Assembly: GCF_001563665.1 (NCBI RefSeq)
Contig: NZ_KQ961857.1
Location: 90,580-154,579 of the forward strand
Reading direction: 5' to 3'
Origin: Gardnerella vaginalis
GTDB taxonomy: Bacteria > Actinomycetota > Actinomycetes > Actinomycetales > Bifidobacteriaceae
Length of the DNA stretch: 64,000 bases
Below the pieces are notes generated by a model. The model was given only the letters and a program-made list of their open reading frames with translations, did not search any database and was not told where the DNA came from. This document shows positions 46,900-55,716 of the stretch, in pieces (positions within the stretch are counted from its first letter, which is position 1; each line of letters opens with the position of its first letter). The translations under genes and the position numbers were made by a program.

Positions 46900-47952
46900 C
46901 TATTTCAAAAACTCATCTGTAGAAAGTTTTTTAGCATCAGGCAATTGCTTAGTAACTTTACCGTTAGAATCAGTATATGCTCCTTCTTTACTTAAGAAAT
47001 TAAAGTAATCTTGAGCACCCTTAACATCGCTTGTACCAAAAACAAACTTTCCACTATTAAGATCAGCTTTACTTCCCCAATATTGCCCATCAACAATCAT
47101 CTTCATACTACGCTTAACAAACTTTGGATCAAGATTTGCATCTTTTGCTTCTTTGACAAGAATATCTGAAGCTTCATCTGGGTGAGCATACGCATACTCA
47201 TAACCGCGCTTTGCAGCTTTAACAAACGCACGAACAAGCTTAGGATTATTAGCTACTGTTTTCTTATTAGTTATTATGCCAATCGTATCCGGCTGACCTG
47301 GAACACCATAATCGCCTTCCTTAAAGCAACGAAGTTTAGGTCCAAACATCTCCGACTGAACACCTTCCCAAGTACCATAAAATCCACCAAAATCAGCTTT
47401 ACCAGATTCAAGCGTGCGGAAAGTAGAAGTACCAACTGTCACTTTATCGAATTTGCCTTGACCGCCATCATGTTGAATCATACGGCGAATCACTGCATCA
47501 CCTTCTGCAGAGCCAAATGTAGCAAAAGTACGTCCATCAAAATCTTTAGGAGAATGAATCTTGTTGTTCTTTGCAAGAGAACACCAAATAGCACTTGGCT
47601 TTTGTTGAACTTGCATTACTTGCTCAAGATTTGCTCCCTTAGTTGAAAAATCAGCAACATTAGTTAGTGTGCTAAGAGCAAAATCTGCAGCACCGCTATC
47701 AACAGCGTGCTCAGAACCAGTTTGAGCAACAGCAAGAATATCTACATCTAAACCTGCATCCTTAAACCAGCCTTTATTTTTTGCTACATAAATACCAATA
47801 TGATTTGTGTCAGGCGCCCAAAAAAGCATAAAAGATACTTTTTGAAGATTCTTATTCTTATTTTGATTAGAAGATGTGCATGCAGCAAATGAATACAAAC
47901 AACAGATTGAAAGAAAAGCTGCAAACAAGCGTTTAATAGCACGCATATTCAT
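46900..47952 (-). CDS. ThiY-like thiamine-precursor binding lipoprotein (NMT1/THI5 family)
   Basis: A 350-residue substrate-binding protein. Signal peptide ends in FAAC near residue 24. Mature part starts with SFMLFWAPDTNHIGIYVAKNKGWF, the NMT1/THI5 hallmark of formylaminopyrimidine (FAMP) and HMP binders, followed by DFALSTLTNV and SAEGDAVIRRMIQ. The Cys-rich catalytic motif of true THI5 synthases is absent, as expected for a transporter. It is divergent from a permease gene at 48271; a structured GC-rich leader lies upstream. AGGGA precedes the ATG. It would deliver a pyrimidine precursor to that permease. Confidence 0.9.
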   Translation of the reverse strand: MNMRAIKRLFAAFLSICCLYSFAACTSSNQNKNKNLQKVSFMLFWAPDTNHIGIYVAKNKGWFKDAGLDVDILAVAQTGSEHAVDSGAADFALSTLTNVADFSTKGANLEQVMQVQQKPSAIWCSLAKNNKIHSPKDFDGRTFATFGSAEGDAVIRRMIQHDGGQGKFDKVTVGTSTFRTLESGKADFGGFYGTWEGVQSEMFGPKLRCFKEGDYGVPGQPDTIGIITNKKTVANNPKLVRAFVKAAKRGYEYAYAHPDEASDILVKEAKDANLDPKFVKRSMKMIVDGQYWGSKADLNSGKFVFGTSDVKGAQDYFNFLSKEGAYTDSNGKVTKQLPDAKKLSTDEFLK

Positions 47953-48076
47953 GAGTTCCCTACTTTATTCTCATTTACCGTTTTCTGGGAAAGTGACACA
48001 AGATTGGCAGAAAACGGTAATAAGGGCCTCACCCGCGCCGTTCAATGCCCCCGCGTTTATTTATAAATACGCGCAG
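47953..48076 (-). promoter_or_regulatory. Structured leader RNA before the ThiY-like gene (candidate cis-regulator)
   Basis: The transcript leader on the minus strand contains a GC-rich block (48022-48054) in an AT-rich region, then a perfect 13-bp hairpin, TTACCGTTTTCTG (47975-47987) with CAGAAAACGGTAA (48008-48020), 20-base loop. The GC block has AACGG that can pair with the same CCGTT used by the hairpin, so two folds exclude each other. A hairpin CGCGTATTTATAAATAAACGCG-like (48052-48073) precedes it. It lacks the THI-box blocks seen at 39.6 kb. Binding-site sequence AGGGA remains outside the stem. Confidence 0.55.
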
Positions 48077-48270
48077 TTTGCCACACATTGACTCACGAAA
48101 CAGTTAGATTATGCATTATTCAAACGACAAATATAAAATAAATCTGGTTCAACGGTACTAATAGAATGTATTTACTAAACTTGGTTTAATTTAATTTAAT
48201 GAATACGATTCGAACATGCTTGAACACGCAATTGGGGCAGCAATTGCATTATTGAAAGGAATAGAACTAT
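48077..48270. other. Remaining divergent promoter region
   Basis: TTGACT at 48088-48093 and TATGCA 16 bases later could form a plus-strand promoter for the permease gene. A palindromic GCAATTGGGGCAGCAATTGC lies just before its start (48229-48248). A 66-codon overlapping frame on the plus strand is not supported. Confidence 0.4.
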
Positions 48271-49062
48271 ATGGCGCGCTCGCGTTTAAAGAATATTCTT
48301 ATAAAATATCTGCCAACTCCAATATCAATAGTTATTGTTCTAGTTTTATGGCAACTAGCTTGCGAATGCAACAAAATATCGGAAAATCTTATTCCAACTC
48401 CAACTTCTATTGCTAAAGCAACGATTGAAACATTGCCAACATTATTTCCAGCTGTGTTAATAACAGCTCAGGAAACTATTATTGGTTTTTCGCTTGCGAT
48501 TATAATAGGCATTCTTTTAGGAGTTACTTTCCACGTTTTTAAGCTTGTTAAATCTGCACTATTCCCACTTATTTGTGCAGCTCAAACTATGCCACTTATT
48601 TCAATTGCGCCAATTTTTTTGATTTGGTTTGGATTTGAAATGTCAGGGAAGATTGCAATAGTCATGATTTTCAGCGTATTCCCTATTGCAGTACAAACTA
48701 TTCGCGGACTGGATGCAGTACCAAGTTTTTACACTGATGTTGCGCTAACTTGCGGAGCTAGCCAAACTTGGACTTTATGGCATGTTAAATTACGCGTAGC
48801 AGCTAGACAAATTTTTGGCGGAATAAGAATTAGTGCAGCATATGTTTTTTCAACAGCCGCTACAGCTGAATATCTTGGAGCTAGAAACGGTTTAGGAATT
48901 TGGCTTCAGTTCGCTTATAACTCTTTTAGAACTCCGCTTATTTTCTCTGCTACAATCGCAATAATTGCTCTCACAGCAATTTTAATGCTAATTATTAGAG
49001 TATGCGAAAGGATTCTTTTAGGACCTCAAAGCGATGATGAAGATCCTGATAATCAATTATAA
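48271..49062 (+). CDS. ABC transporter permease, ThiX-like
   Basis: A 263-residue permease with about six membrane helices; start ATG with AAAGGA nine bases upstream. The EAA-like loop is AVPSFYTDVALTCGASQTWTLWHVKLRVAARQIFGGIRIS, given in parts: CGAS then the GGIRIS region; the FLIWFGFEMSGK segment is typical of SsuC/ThiX permeases. It is divergent from the ThiY-like gene, and together they would form an FAMP/HMP importer. No ATPase follows: the next gene is convergent UPF0182. The ATPase is probably encoded at 41.6 kb or elsewhere in the genome. Confidence 0.85.
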   Translation: MARSRLKNILIKYLPTPISIVIVLVLWQLACECNKISENLIPTPTSIAKATIETLPTLFPAVLITAQETIIGFSLAIIIGILLGVTFHVFKLVKSALFPLICAAQTMPLISIAPIFLIWFGFEMSGKIAIVMIFSVFPIAVQTIRGLDAVPSFYTDVALTCGASQTWTLWHVKLRVAARQIFGGIRISAAYVFSTAATAEYLGARNGLGIWLQFAYNSFRTPLIFSATIAIIALTAILMLIIRVCERILLGPQSDDEDPDNQL

Positions 49063-49126
49063 ATCGTCTAAAATCTCCTAAAAGATACTAAAAGATATAC
49101 TAAAAGATACTAGAATAGAATCTCCT

Positions 49127-49187
49127 AAAAACTACTAGCGCAAAATCACTAGCATAAAAGCCAAAAACTACTAGCGCAAAATCACTA
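49127..49187. repeat. 25-bp direct repeat, period 36
   Basis: A 25-bp unit ending in CTAGCGCAAAATCACTA lies at 49127-49151 and 49163-49187 between the permease and UPF0182 genes. Upstream, AAAGATACTA is repeated three times near 49079-49111. Confidence 0.75.
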
Positions 49188-49190
49188 AAA

Positions 49191-52100
49191 TTATTGCTTT
49201 ATAGATTCATCTAACATAGCTTCGTTAATAGCATCTTTCAACTCTTTTTGAGCTTCTCCATAAGCTTTCCAATCACCTGAACGGAGCGCATCATCAGAAT
49301 CTTTCAAAGCTTTAGCAGCACGTTTAAGCGCAGCTTTAGATTTGTTGCTCATAGAAGTATTCTTTGACGAACCCTTAGAATCTGCATTCGCAGAAGAATC
49401 TTTAGAATCCTTAGAATCCTTAGATCCAGAAGGATTATTAGACGCATCTCCTGCTAAAGCTCCAGAATTTCCTCCAAATACTTGATTAAGAGCTTCATCT
49501 AAAGTATCTGCAAATCCAACTTGATCGCCGAATGCAACTAGAACCTTTTTAAGCAACGGATAACTTGTAGAACCGCTAGATTGCACATAAACAGGCTCAA
49601 CGTAAACTAATCCGCCACCAAGTGGTAAAGTAAGCAAATTTCCACGCTTAACTTTAGTAGAACCAGATTCAAGCAAATTCAATTCTTTAGACACATTTGC
49701 ATTCGCATTAAAATTATTTTGAGCTTGTCCAGGACCTGGAACGTTAGAAACTTTAGGCAGTTCTTGCAAACGAATCTTTCCATAATCCTTAGAAATTTTA
49801 CCAGGAGTATCCCCTGCATCTGAATCTACTGAAAGGAAACCAGTTAGAATTTCTCGCGTAATCCTACCTGCAGGAATATATGTAGAAACAAGAGAGAATA
49901 CAGGTTTCTTTGCATCTCCTGTTTGCAAAGTCAAATAATATGGAGGTTGCAAAATATCTTCATTCTGAGCTTGCTGAGATTCAGTAGGATCAACTGGAGT
50001 CTGCCAAAAATCTTCCCCAGAGAAGAACTGACTTGCACTATCTACATGATACTTTGCGAGCAAATAACGTTGAACTTTAAACAAGCTTTCTGGATAACGT
50101 AAATGCTTCATTAAATCTCCAGAAATCTTTGAAATATCATGATAATGACCAGGGAAAATCGATCTCCAAGCTCTAATAACAGGATCTTTAGTATCCCACA
50201 CATACAAATCAACAGAACCATCGTAAGCATCAACTGTAGCTTTTACAGAATTACGAATGTAATTTGCACGCTGATTAGTTAAACCTTTAATCGAATTAGA
50301 CGTTGTAGTAGTAGAATCTTGAGTTACTTTACCAAAATCAGTCATTTGAGAGTATGGATAAGCATCAGAAGTAGTGTATCCGTCAACAATCCACTTAACT
50401 CTGCCATCCACAACAGCAGGATAGACTCTACCATCTAAAGTCAAGTAAGGAGCAACTTTAGATACGCGAGCTTTAGGATTTCGATCATACAAAATTTGAG
50501 AATTTGCAGTCACGCGATCTGAAAATAGAATCTGATCTGATTCAAAGCGAATAGCATGGAAAAGTCTAGATAAGAAACTACCTAAACTTGGTCCACCATT
50601 GCCTTTAAAAGTAGTTAATGCACCTTTAGAACCTGTTGGATAATCAAATTCCCAAGGAGAAGTACCTTTCGGAGAACCAACAATCGAATACTCTGGAGCA
50701 TTTGGAGAGAAATAAATTCTCGGCTCATACTTTTGCAATTTTGTGAGCTTGCCTTGAGTTGGTATTCCATATTCCATGAATTGTGGCTGACCATCTGTTG
50801 TCACTTTATTACCATAAGCTGCAACAATTCCATAACCGTGAGTATAAACAGTATGATCATTCACCCAATTTCGATTGTCATTACCGTCTAAATCAAGCTC
50901 ACGAGCAGCAATAACTGTATCTTGACTCACACCATCAATATCGTATTTATCTACTGAAAGCGTATCTGCAAAAGTGTAGTATTGCTTAGATTGTTGTAAT
51001 TGACGGAATGTTGGAGAAGTAACTTGAGGATCTAGCAAACGAATTTGCGCAGTGGATTCTGCTTCTTTTGCAAGAGCTCCAGACTTTCCTGTAGAAGTTG
51101 CGTTATATGATTCCTTCTTAACATCATTCAAACCATAAGCAAACTTTGTTGCGTCAATATTTCGCTGTATATACTTTGCTTCAAGCTCTTGCGCATTCGG
51201 AGCAACTTTAAAACGCTGAGTCAGCATTGGAATAACTAAAGTCAATATAATCGATGAAGCTAAAAGAGAAGCAATTGTTATAGATGGAGTTTTCCAAGCT
51301 TTCAAAGCAGCAACAAAACGAGTGCCTAAAGGAACATCGCCGCGAAGAGAATGCGATTTTAATAACCAAGCACATATAACAACGCCAGCAATAAACGTCA
51401 ATACAGCCATAACAATATCTAGCGGAACTGAAACGTTCATGTCTGTATACAATCCGCCTGTAATTCTAGGACCATCTAAAGTAACTGTTCCAAAAATATC
51501 TATTATTTGCGAAACAGTGAAGAAAGTAATAACAAGCATAAACCAAGCAGCTATTTGATGACGAGCATTTTTAGTAATACTGAATATACCTTTACCTTTT
51601 ATAGGCATAGTTATATGAATTGCACCCATGAATAAGTGAGTTGCTATAGAGAAAATCAAAGCGAATACTAAAAGTAATACGAATGCTTTTATAAACAATC
51701 TTAAGCCAGGAAGAACGAACACGTAAAAACCATTATCAATACCAAACTGAGGATCTTTAATTCCAAATTTTTGAGCATGGAACATAAGTAAAATTTGCGC
51801 CCAATGAGTGTAAAATTGTGATCCAAAAATCGCTCCAGCTATTAAAGAAACAATTCCAGCAACATGGAATGCAATTTTTGAACTTACACCTTTCTTGATT
51901 TCAATAACATTACCTTTAATGCTAATGCGAGTTCCATCTGAACTATCTGGTCGTTTACGAATAGCTAAAGATGCTGAAAGATATCCAAATGCAGCCATTA
52001 AAATAGTGTAAAGCGCCCATACTCCCACCTTTGAGGCTAACTGAATCCAAATAACGCTCTCAAATCCAAGTTGAGAATACCACATGCAATCAGTTACAAA

Positions 52101-52451
52101 CTTTGCAAGGCCAAATACTGCAGCTATAGCAAAAACTACGATCAATACTGCACAAACAATAATCCAATGCCACTTTTTTGCGGAATTTAGTTTACTTTTC
52201 ATAGAAAAATCACTCGTACTACTATTATTATCACTACTAATATCTAAAATTTCAGGATCTTGATTATTGTCATCCAACTCGTCATCTTTAGAATAATTAT
52301 TTTTAGAAGACTCACTACTATTGAAAGACATGAGTTTACTAGCTTTATTGTAAAAACTATTACTATTTTTACTGTTTCCATATTTTTTTATAACAGAAAC
52401 AAGTACAAATCCTGCTACAATAAGCAAAGCTTTCAAAATTGAGTAAATCAT
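49191..52451 (-). CDS. UPF0182 family large membrane protein
   Basis: A 1086-residue protein of the UPF0182 (COG1615) family, found in actinobacteria and cyanobacteria and of unknown function. N-terminal part (about 95-400) has seven membrane helices; the rest, starting near QRFKVAPNAQELEAKYIQRNI, is a large extracytoplasmic domain with the conserved VYVEPVYVQSSG segment and QVGFADTLDEALNQVFGG. The tail has a Ser/Asp/Lys-rich linker and a helical end (KALKDSDDALRSGDWKAYGEAQKELKDA). It starts at ATG 52451 with no strong binding site; an acidic, Ser/Asn-rich cytoplasmic leader of 90 residues precedes the first helix pair. Length fits the family. Confidence 0.88.
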   Translation of the reverse strand: MIYSILKALLIVAGFVLVSVIKKYGNSKNSNSFYNKASKLMSFNSSESSKNNYSKDDELDDNNQDPEILDISSDNNSSTSDFSMKSKLNSAKKWHWIIVCAVLIVVFAIAAVFGLAKFVTDCMWYSQLGFESVIWIQLASKVGVWALYTILMAAFGYLSASLAIRKRPDSSDGTRISIKGNVIEIKKGVSSKIAFHVAGIVSLIAGAIFGSQFYTHWAQILLMFHAQKFGIKDPQFGIDNGFYVFVLPGLRLFIKAFVLLLVFALIFSIATHLFMGAIHITMPIKGKGIFSITKNARHQIAAWFMLVITFFTVSQIIDIFGTVTLDGPRITGGLYTDMNVSVPLDIVMAVLTFIAGVVICAWLLKSHSLRGDVPLGTRFVAALKAWKTPSITIASLLASSIILTLVIPMLTQRFKVAPNAQELEAKYIQRNIDATKFAYGLNDVKKESYNATSTGKSGALAKEAESTAQIRLLDPQVTSPTFRQLQQSKQYYTFADTLSVDKYDIDGVSQDTVIAARELDLDGNDNRNWVNDHTVYTHGYGIVAAYGNKVTTDGQPQFMEYGIPTQGKLTKLQKYEPRIYFSPNAPEYSIVGSPKGTSPWEFDYPTGSKGALTTFKGNGGPSLGSFLSRLFHAIRFESDQILFSDRVTANSQILYDRNPKARVSKVAPYLTLDGRVYPAVVDGRVKWIVDGYTTSDAYPYSQMTDFGKVTQDSTTTTSNSIKGLTNQRANYIRNSVKATVDAYDGSVDLYVWDTKDPVIRAWRSIFPGHYHDISKISGDLMKHLRYPESLFKVQRYLLAKYHVDSASQFFSGEDFWQTPVDPTESQQAQNEDILQPPYYLTLQTGDAKKPVFSLVSTYIPAGRITREILTGFLSVDSDAGDTPGKISKDYGKIRLQELPKVSNVPGPGQAQNNFNANANVSKELNLLESGSTKVKRGNLLTLPLGGGLVYVEPVYVQSSGSTSYPLLKKVLVAFGDQVGFADTLDEALNQVFGGNSGALAGDASNNPSGSKDSKDSKDSSANADSKGSSKNTSMSNKSKAALKRAAKALKDSDDALRSGDWKAYGEAQKELKDAINEAMLDESIKQ

Positions 52452-52505
52452 ATTTTTAAGAATACTATATAAAGCATCCTTTTATTAAATAATCACAAAA
52501 ATTGA

Positions 52506-52841
52506 TTACACGAATATGCATTGCACTAAAAACATGTATGTTATAGTTCCAGACGCGATTGAAAGTAGCATATTTTTACGCCAACAATGAAGTAATGCAA
52601 CTACTATCAGCGAAATTGCTTCTGGAATACCATGAGAACCACTTAAAATATTAGTAGTTTTAAGCGAATACACTAATAAAAGACCACTCATAGCATACGG
52701 AAGAATACTTCCAAGATACTGCACTATTTTAGGAGGTTTTTTAGATTCTGGAAATATCCAAAATGCCGCAAAACGAGTTGATGCTGTTCCAATAATTGCA
52801 ACAATAATAATTATTATGCTTTGAAAAACGTTCATACTCAT
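52506..52841 (-). CDS. azlD: Branched-chain amino acid export protein AzlD family
   Basis: A 111-residue small membrane protein with four helices, the AzlD partner of AzlC. Seen: FQSIIIIIVAIIGTASTRF and the YLGSILPYAMSGLLLVYSLK pattern typical of AzlD. The start is ATG 52841, just past the azlC stop codon; AAAGG lies ten bases before. The pair exports branched-chain amino acids or analogues in other bacteria. Confidence 0.85.
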   Translation of the reverse strand: MSMNVFQSIIIIIVAIIGTASTRFAAFWIFPESKKPPKIVQYLGSILPYAMSGLLLVYSLKTTNILSGSHGIPEAISLIVVALLHCWRKNMLLSIASGTITYMFLVQCIFV

Positions 52842-52846
52842 AACAT

Positions 52847-53653
52847 TTACGCCTTTTTTGATTCGCAATTTTCACTAGATACAACTGGATCGTCACTATA
52901 ATTTACGCATAATTTTTCAAAATATTTTCTAAAAATAATAAATATTATCAAAAATGTTACTAGAGAAGGAATCATAAACATTTTCGCGCCAAGAAATGAA
53001 AGTGCCACAACAGAAATAACAACACCAAGAATAAGTACAATATGATGTTTACTAGAACGCCACTGCTCAATAAAAATAACTAGGAACAATGCTGTTAAAA
53101 CAAACTCAATACCTTTCATATTGATTGGCAAAATGCTACCAACAAGCCAGCCTATTATTGCACCAATAATCCAGTAGGAATGATTTAGAATAGAAACAAA
53201 GAACATAAACCATTGTCTGTTTACGTTTTTTGCAATTTTAGCAGATGAATTTACAGCAAATGTTTCATCAGTCATATCGAAAATCATAAAGAACTTTTTT
53301 ATTCCAGCACCTTTATATGGTTTTAGCATTGTTAAGCCGTAGAAAATATGTCTGACATTTACAGCTAATGCTAAAACTAGCGCAGAAAATGGGTCGAAAG
53401 AAGAGAAGAATAAGTCAAGAGTAATAAATTCCATTGTTCCGGAATATATTAGTATGCTCATTAAAATTGGATACCATATTGAAAAACCTTTTGCATGCAT
53501 TAGCATTCCATAAGAAATACCAAGAAACATGTATCCAGCACAAATCGGTATAGTGAACGGAAAAGCAGTATCAAATGCTTTAAATATTACTAATTTCCTA
53601 TTCGAATGCTCTTTAGAAGAAGAATCCTGTTTTTTTGACACAGAATTTAACAA
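52847..53653 (-). CDS. azlC: Branched-chain amino acid export protein AzlC family
   Basis: A roughly 268-residue membrane protein with eight helices. The family's N-terminal pattern FPFTIPICAGYMFLGISYGMLM and the MTDETFAVN motif are seen. Start codon is uncertain: TTG at 53653 has AGGAAG before it; TTG at 53686 (eleven residues longer) has none. It overlaps azlD. Substrate in this organism is unknown. Confidence 0.85.
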   Translation of the reverse strand: MLNSVSKKQDSSSKEHSNRKLVIFKAFDTAFPFTIPICAGYMFLGISYGMLMHAKGFSIWYPILMSILIYSGTMEFITLDLFFSSFDPFSALVLALAVNVRHIFYGLTMLKPYKGAGIKKFFMIFDMTDETFAVNSSAKIAKNVNRQWFMFFVSILNHSYWIIGAIIGWLVGSILPINMKGIEFVLTALFLVIFIEQWRSSKHHIVLILGVVISVVALSFLGAKMFMIPSLVTFLIIFIIFRKYFEKLCVNYSDDPVVSSENCESKKA

Positions 53654-53729
53654 CTTCCACTTCCTTATCTTCAATATACGACTCAAAGATTTTTAAGTAT
53701 ACATTATGGTAAGCACGTTATAACAAATT

Positions 53730-53774
53730 TAGCGCGCTGTAAATTGAGTTAATTCTCAAAATACGAGCGCGCTA
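53730..53774 (-). terminator. Terminator of the nucleobase permease gene
   Basis: TAGCGCGCT (53730-53738) pairs with AGCGCGCTA (53766-53774); inside, TTGAG/CTCAA forms a second stem. It lies 60 bases after the permease stop codon; AAATTTGTTATAACG follows on the minus strand. Confidence 0.6.
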
Positions 53775-53775
53775 A

Positions 53776-53830
53776 AGAAAATCAGATTAAATTAGATTAA
53801 ATCAAGTTAAATCAAATTAAATCAAATTAT
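53776..53830. repeat. AAATCA-type 10-11 bp simple repeat
   Basis: Five imperfect units of AAATCAAATT/AAATTAGATT fill the gap directly after the permease stop codon. Confidence 0.65.
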
Positions 53831-53834
53831 AAAA

Positions 53835-55124
53835 CTAAGCTACATCTGGATCGTTTTTAGCAATTGTTCCAGTGAGCTTACCAATAACCTTCAATAAGTG
53901 GTATACAACCAGCACAACAACAGTTCCGATTGCAATACCATTGAATTGAATTCCAGAAACAGCAAATTGGAAGTTAGCAATACCAATAATCATCACGATT
54001 GCAGCAATCATAATATTCACTGGCTTGTCGAAGTTCACTTTGTTTTCAACCCAGATTCGCACACCAATCATGCCAATCATGCCGTAAAGCAAAGTAGTCA
54101 CACCACCTAAAACACCAGCTGGAATAGAATTGACTACAGCGCCAAACTTAGGACAAAGGCTTAAGATGAATGCAAATGCTGCTGCACACCAATAAGCTGC
54201 AGTGGAATAAACTTTAGTTGCAGCCATAACTCCAATATTTTCACCGTACGTAGTAGTACCACAACCACCAAAGCATCCAGCGATAGCAGTACCCAAACCG
54301 TCTGCAAACAATGCAGTGCCAATCTTTGAATCGTAATCGCGACCAGTCATTTGAGCTACAGACTTAACATGACCAACGTTTTCAGCAATAAGCACAAGTA
54401 CAACAGGCAAGAACATAAGAAGAACAGAGAAATCAACTTTTGGAGTGTGGAAGTTAGGCAAACCAATCCAAGGAGCTTTCTCAATCTTAGAAAAATCAAC
54501 TTGTCCGTTGTAGCAAGCATAAGCATAGCCAACAAGAACACCTAAGAGAATATTCAAACGGCCTAGAAGACCACGGAAGATTACTGCAATAAGCATAACA
54601 GCAACTAATGTTACTAACGCTGTATCTGGAGCTTTTTGGAAGTTGCTCCACACAGCAGGTCCTAAATTAAAACCGATAATTGCAACTATTGCACCGTTTA
54701 CAACAGGCGGCATAATAATGTCAATCCACTTTGCTCCAGCAAAATGTACAAGCACACCAATAAGAGCAAGCAGAATACCAGTGCACATAATTCCAAAGCT
54801 TGCAACAGCAATGCCTTTATGAGCAGCTGTCACAGCCATAACAGGTGCTATAAGACCAAAAGAGCTTCCCAGATAACTAGGAAGCTTATTTGCGTTAATA
54901 AGTAAGAACAGTGCCGTTGAAAGAGCAGTGAACATCAAAGTAGTTGATGGATCAAAGCCAGTAAGAATAGGCACTAAGAATGTTGCACCAAACATTGCAA
55001 TAACATGCTGAGCACCAATACCAGCAGTACGAGTCCATGTTAAACGCTCATCTGGCTCCACAACTTCGCCCGGTTGTAATTTTTTACCATCGCCGTGAAG
55101 CTGCCACGTGAACAACGAATTCAT
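53835..55124 (-). CDS. Uracil/xanthine permease (NCS2 family)
   Basis: A 429-residue nucleobase-proton symporter of the NCS2 (UraA/XanQ) family with about fourteen helices. The TM10-type quartet region is seen as GCGGTTTYGENIGVMAATKVYS, where UraA members have the same GG.GTTTYGEN pattern; the first is TAGIGAQHVIAMFGATFLVPI. The ATG at 55124 is chosen because AAGGAG stands five bases before; a 73-codon in-frame extension runs through the leader RNA and is not thought to be translated as part of the protein. UraA-like sequence favours uracil. An attenuator-like leader precedes it. Confidence 0.9.
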   Translation of the reverse strand: MNSLFTWQLHGDGKKLQPGEVVEPDERLTWTRTAGIGAQHVIAMFGATFLVPILTGFDPSTTLMFTALSTALFLLINANKLPSYLGSSFGLIAPVMAVTAAHKGIAVASFGIMCTGILLALIGVLVHFAGAKWIDIIMPPVVNGAIVAIIGFNLGPAVWSNFQKAPDTALVTLVAVMLIAVIFRGLLGRLNILLGVLVGYAYACYNGQVDFSKIEKAPWIGLPNFHTPKVDFSVLLMFLPVVLVLIAENVGHVKSVAQMTGRDYDSKIGTALFADGLGTAIAGCFGGCGTTTYGENIGVMAATKVYSTAAYWCAAAFAFILSLCPKFGAVVNSIPAGVLGGVTTLLYGMIGMIGVRIWVENKVNFDKPVNIMIAAIVMIIGIANFQFAVSGIQFNGIAIGTVVVLVVYHLLKVIGKLTGTIAKNDPDVA

Positions 55125-55266
55125 TTCTTCTCCTTGCAAAAACAAGCTATATAAAATGCTTTGTAAACAAGTGTCGCTAAAAAAACAAGCACTCGTCGAG
55201 CGCTGGGATGGCAGCTTCTGGGAGGTCTCCATTGCACCACCGACCCATATGCCAGAGGACATTCTA
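55125..55266 (-). promoter_or_regulatory. Attenuator-like leader of the nucleobase permease
   Basis: The minus-strand leader holds a GC-rich structured block (55205-55262): TGGGTC and GACC with CCCA can pair, closed by GGCA with TGCC. Directly after comes an intrinsic terminator: AGCGCTC (55204-55198), three-base loop, GAGTGCT (55194-55188), then TTGTTTTTTT. The gene starts 60 bases downstream, so most transcripts could stop early unless the structured block refolds. No purine-riboswitch core is recognisable; a PyrR-type site cannot be ruled out. Confidence 0.6.
55188..55204 (-). terminator. Intrinsic terminator within the permease leader
   Basis: Seven-pair stem AGCGCTC/GAGTGCT with GAC loop, followed by TTGTTTTTTT on the minus strand. 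Confidence 0.75.
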
Positions 55267-55716
55267 ATGTTGTAAAAGCTAAGTGTCGAGTACAAAAAAG
55301 AAATTACAAATTTATAACGAAATTTTGTTGGAATTTCAAGCAAAACCGGTGTGTCGAAAAGTATGCAAAAATCACCAACTAATGTTTATAATTACTCACT
55401 TATGTTTAAGAGAACTGAATTCAGGAACTAAAGTCAAACAAACTTCGCGAGCGCAAAATACTCAATATCAAATATTCACAGCTAGAAGATCCAATAACTC
55501 CTGTAAAACGCAACATACTCCACACTCAAACTCACACATCAAACTAACACGCAAAACGAAAAGATAAATAATGATTTATTATGTTCATTTCTGTAATTTT
55601 CATGTTCGGCGTGTTGTTAAACTTTTCGCTACAAATATGCAATTAAAAATAGATAATCAAAGTTTTAGTTGTTATTTTGTTATCTTTTGTCCGATTATGA
55701 GAGAATAATGAGCTAA
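55267..55716. other. Divergent intergenic region between permease and YeiH-like gene
   Basis: About 450 bases of AT-rich, A/C-biased sequence, with a small open frame on the plus strand (55283-55567) that I regard as chance: no binding site, composition like the surrounding simple-repeat DNA. Promoters for both genes must lie here. A plus-strand TTGTTATC and GAGAATAAT near 55675-55708 could belong to the YeiH-like gene. Confidence 0.4.

Noticed and set aside
46900-47952. THI5-type HMP-P synthase
   Set aside because: It has a lipoprotein signal and lacks the Cys-rich catalytic motif, so it is a binding protein.
47953-48076. TPP riboswitch before the ThiY-like gene
   Set aside because: None of the conserved blocks (CTGAGA, ACCTGAT, GAAGGGA) is present on the correct strand.
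55125-55343. N-terminal extension of the permease by 73 residues
   Set aside because: The extension would be read through a structured leader and terminator; a strong binding site precedes the ATG at 55124, and the shorter protein begins like other NCS2 permeases.
55283-55567. 94-codon frame upstream of the YeiH-like gene
   Set aside because: Overlaps the permease leader region, has no binding site, and has the A/C-biased composition of the intergenic DNA.
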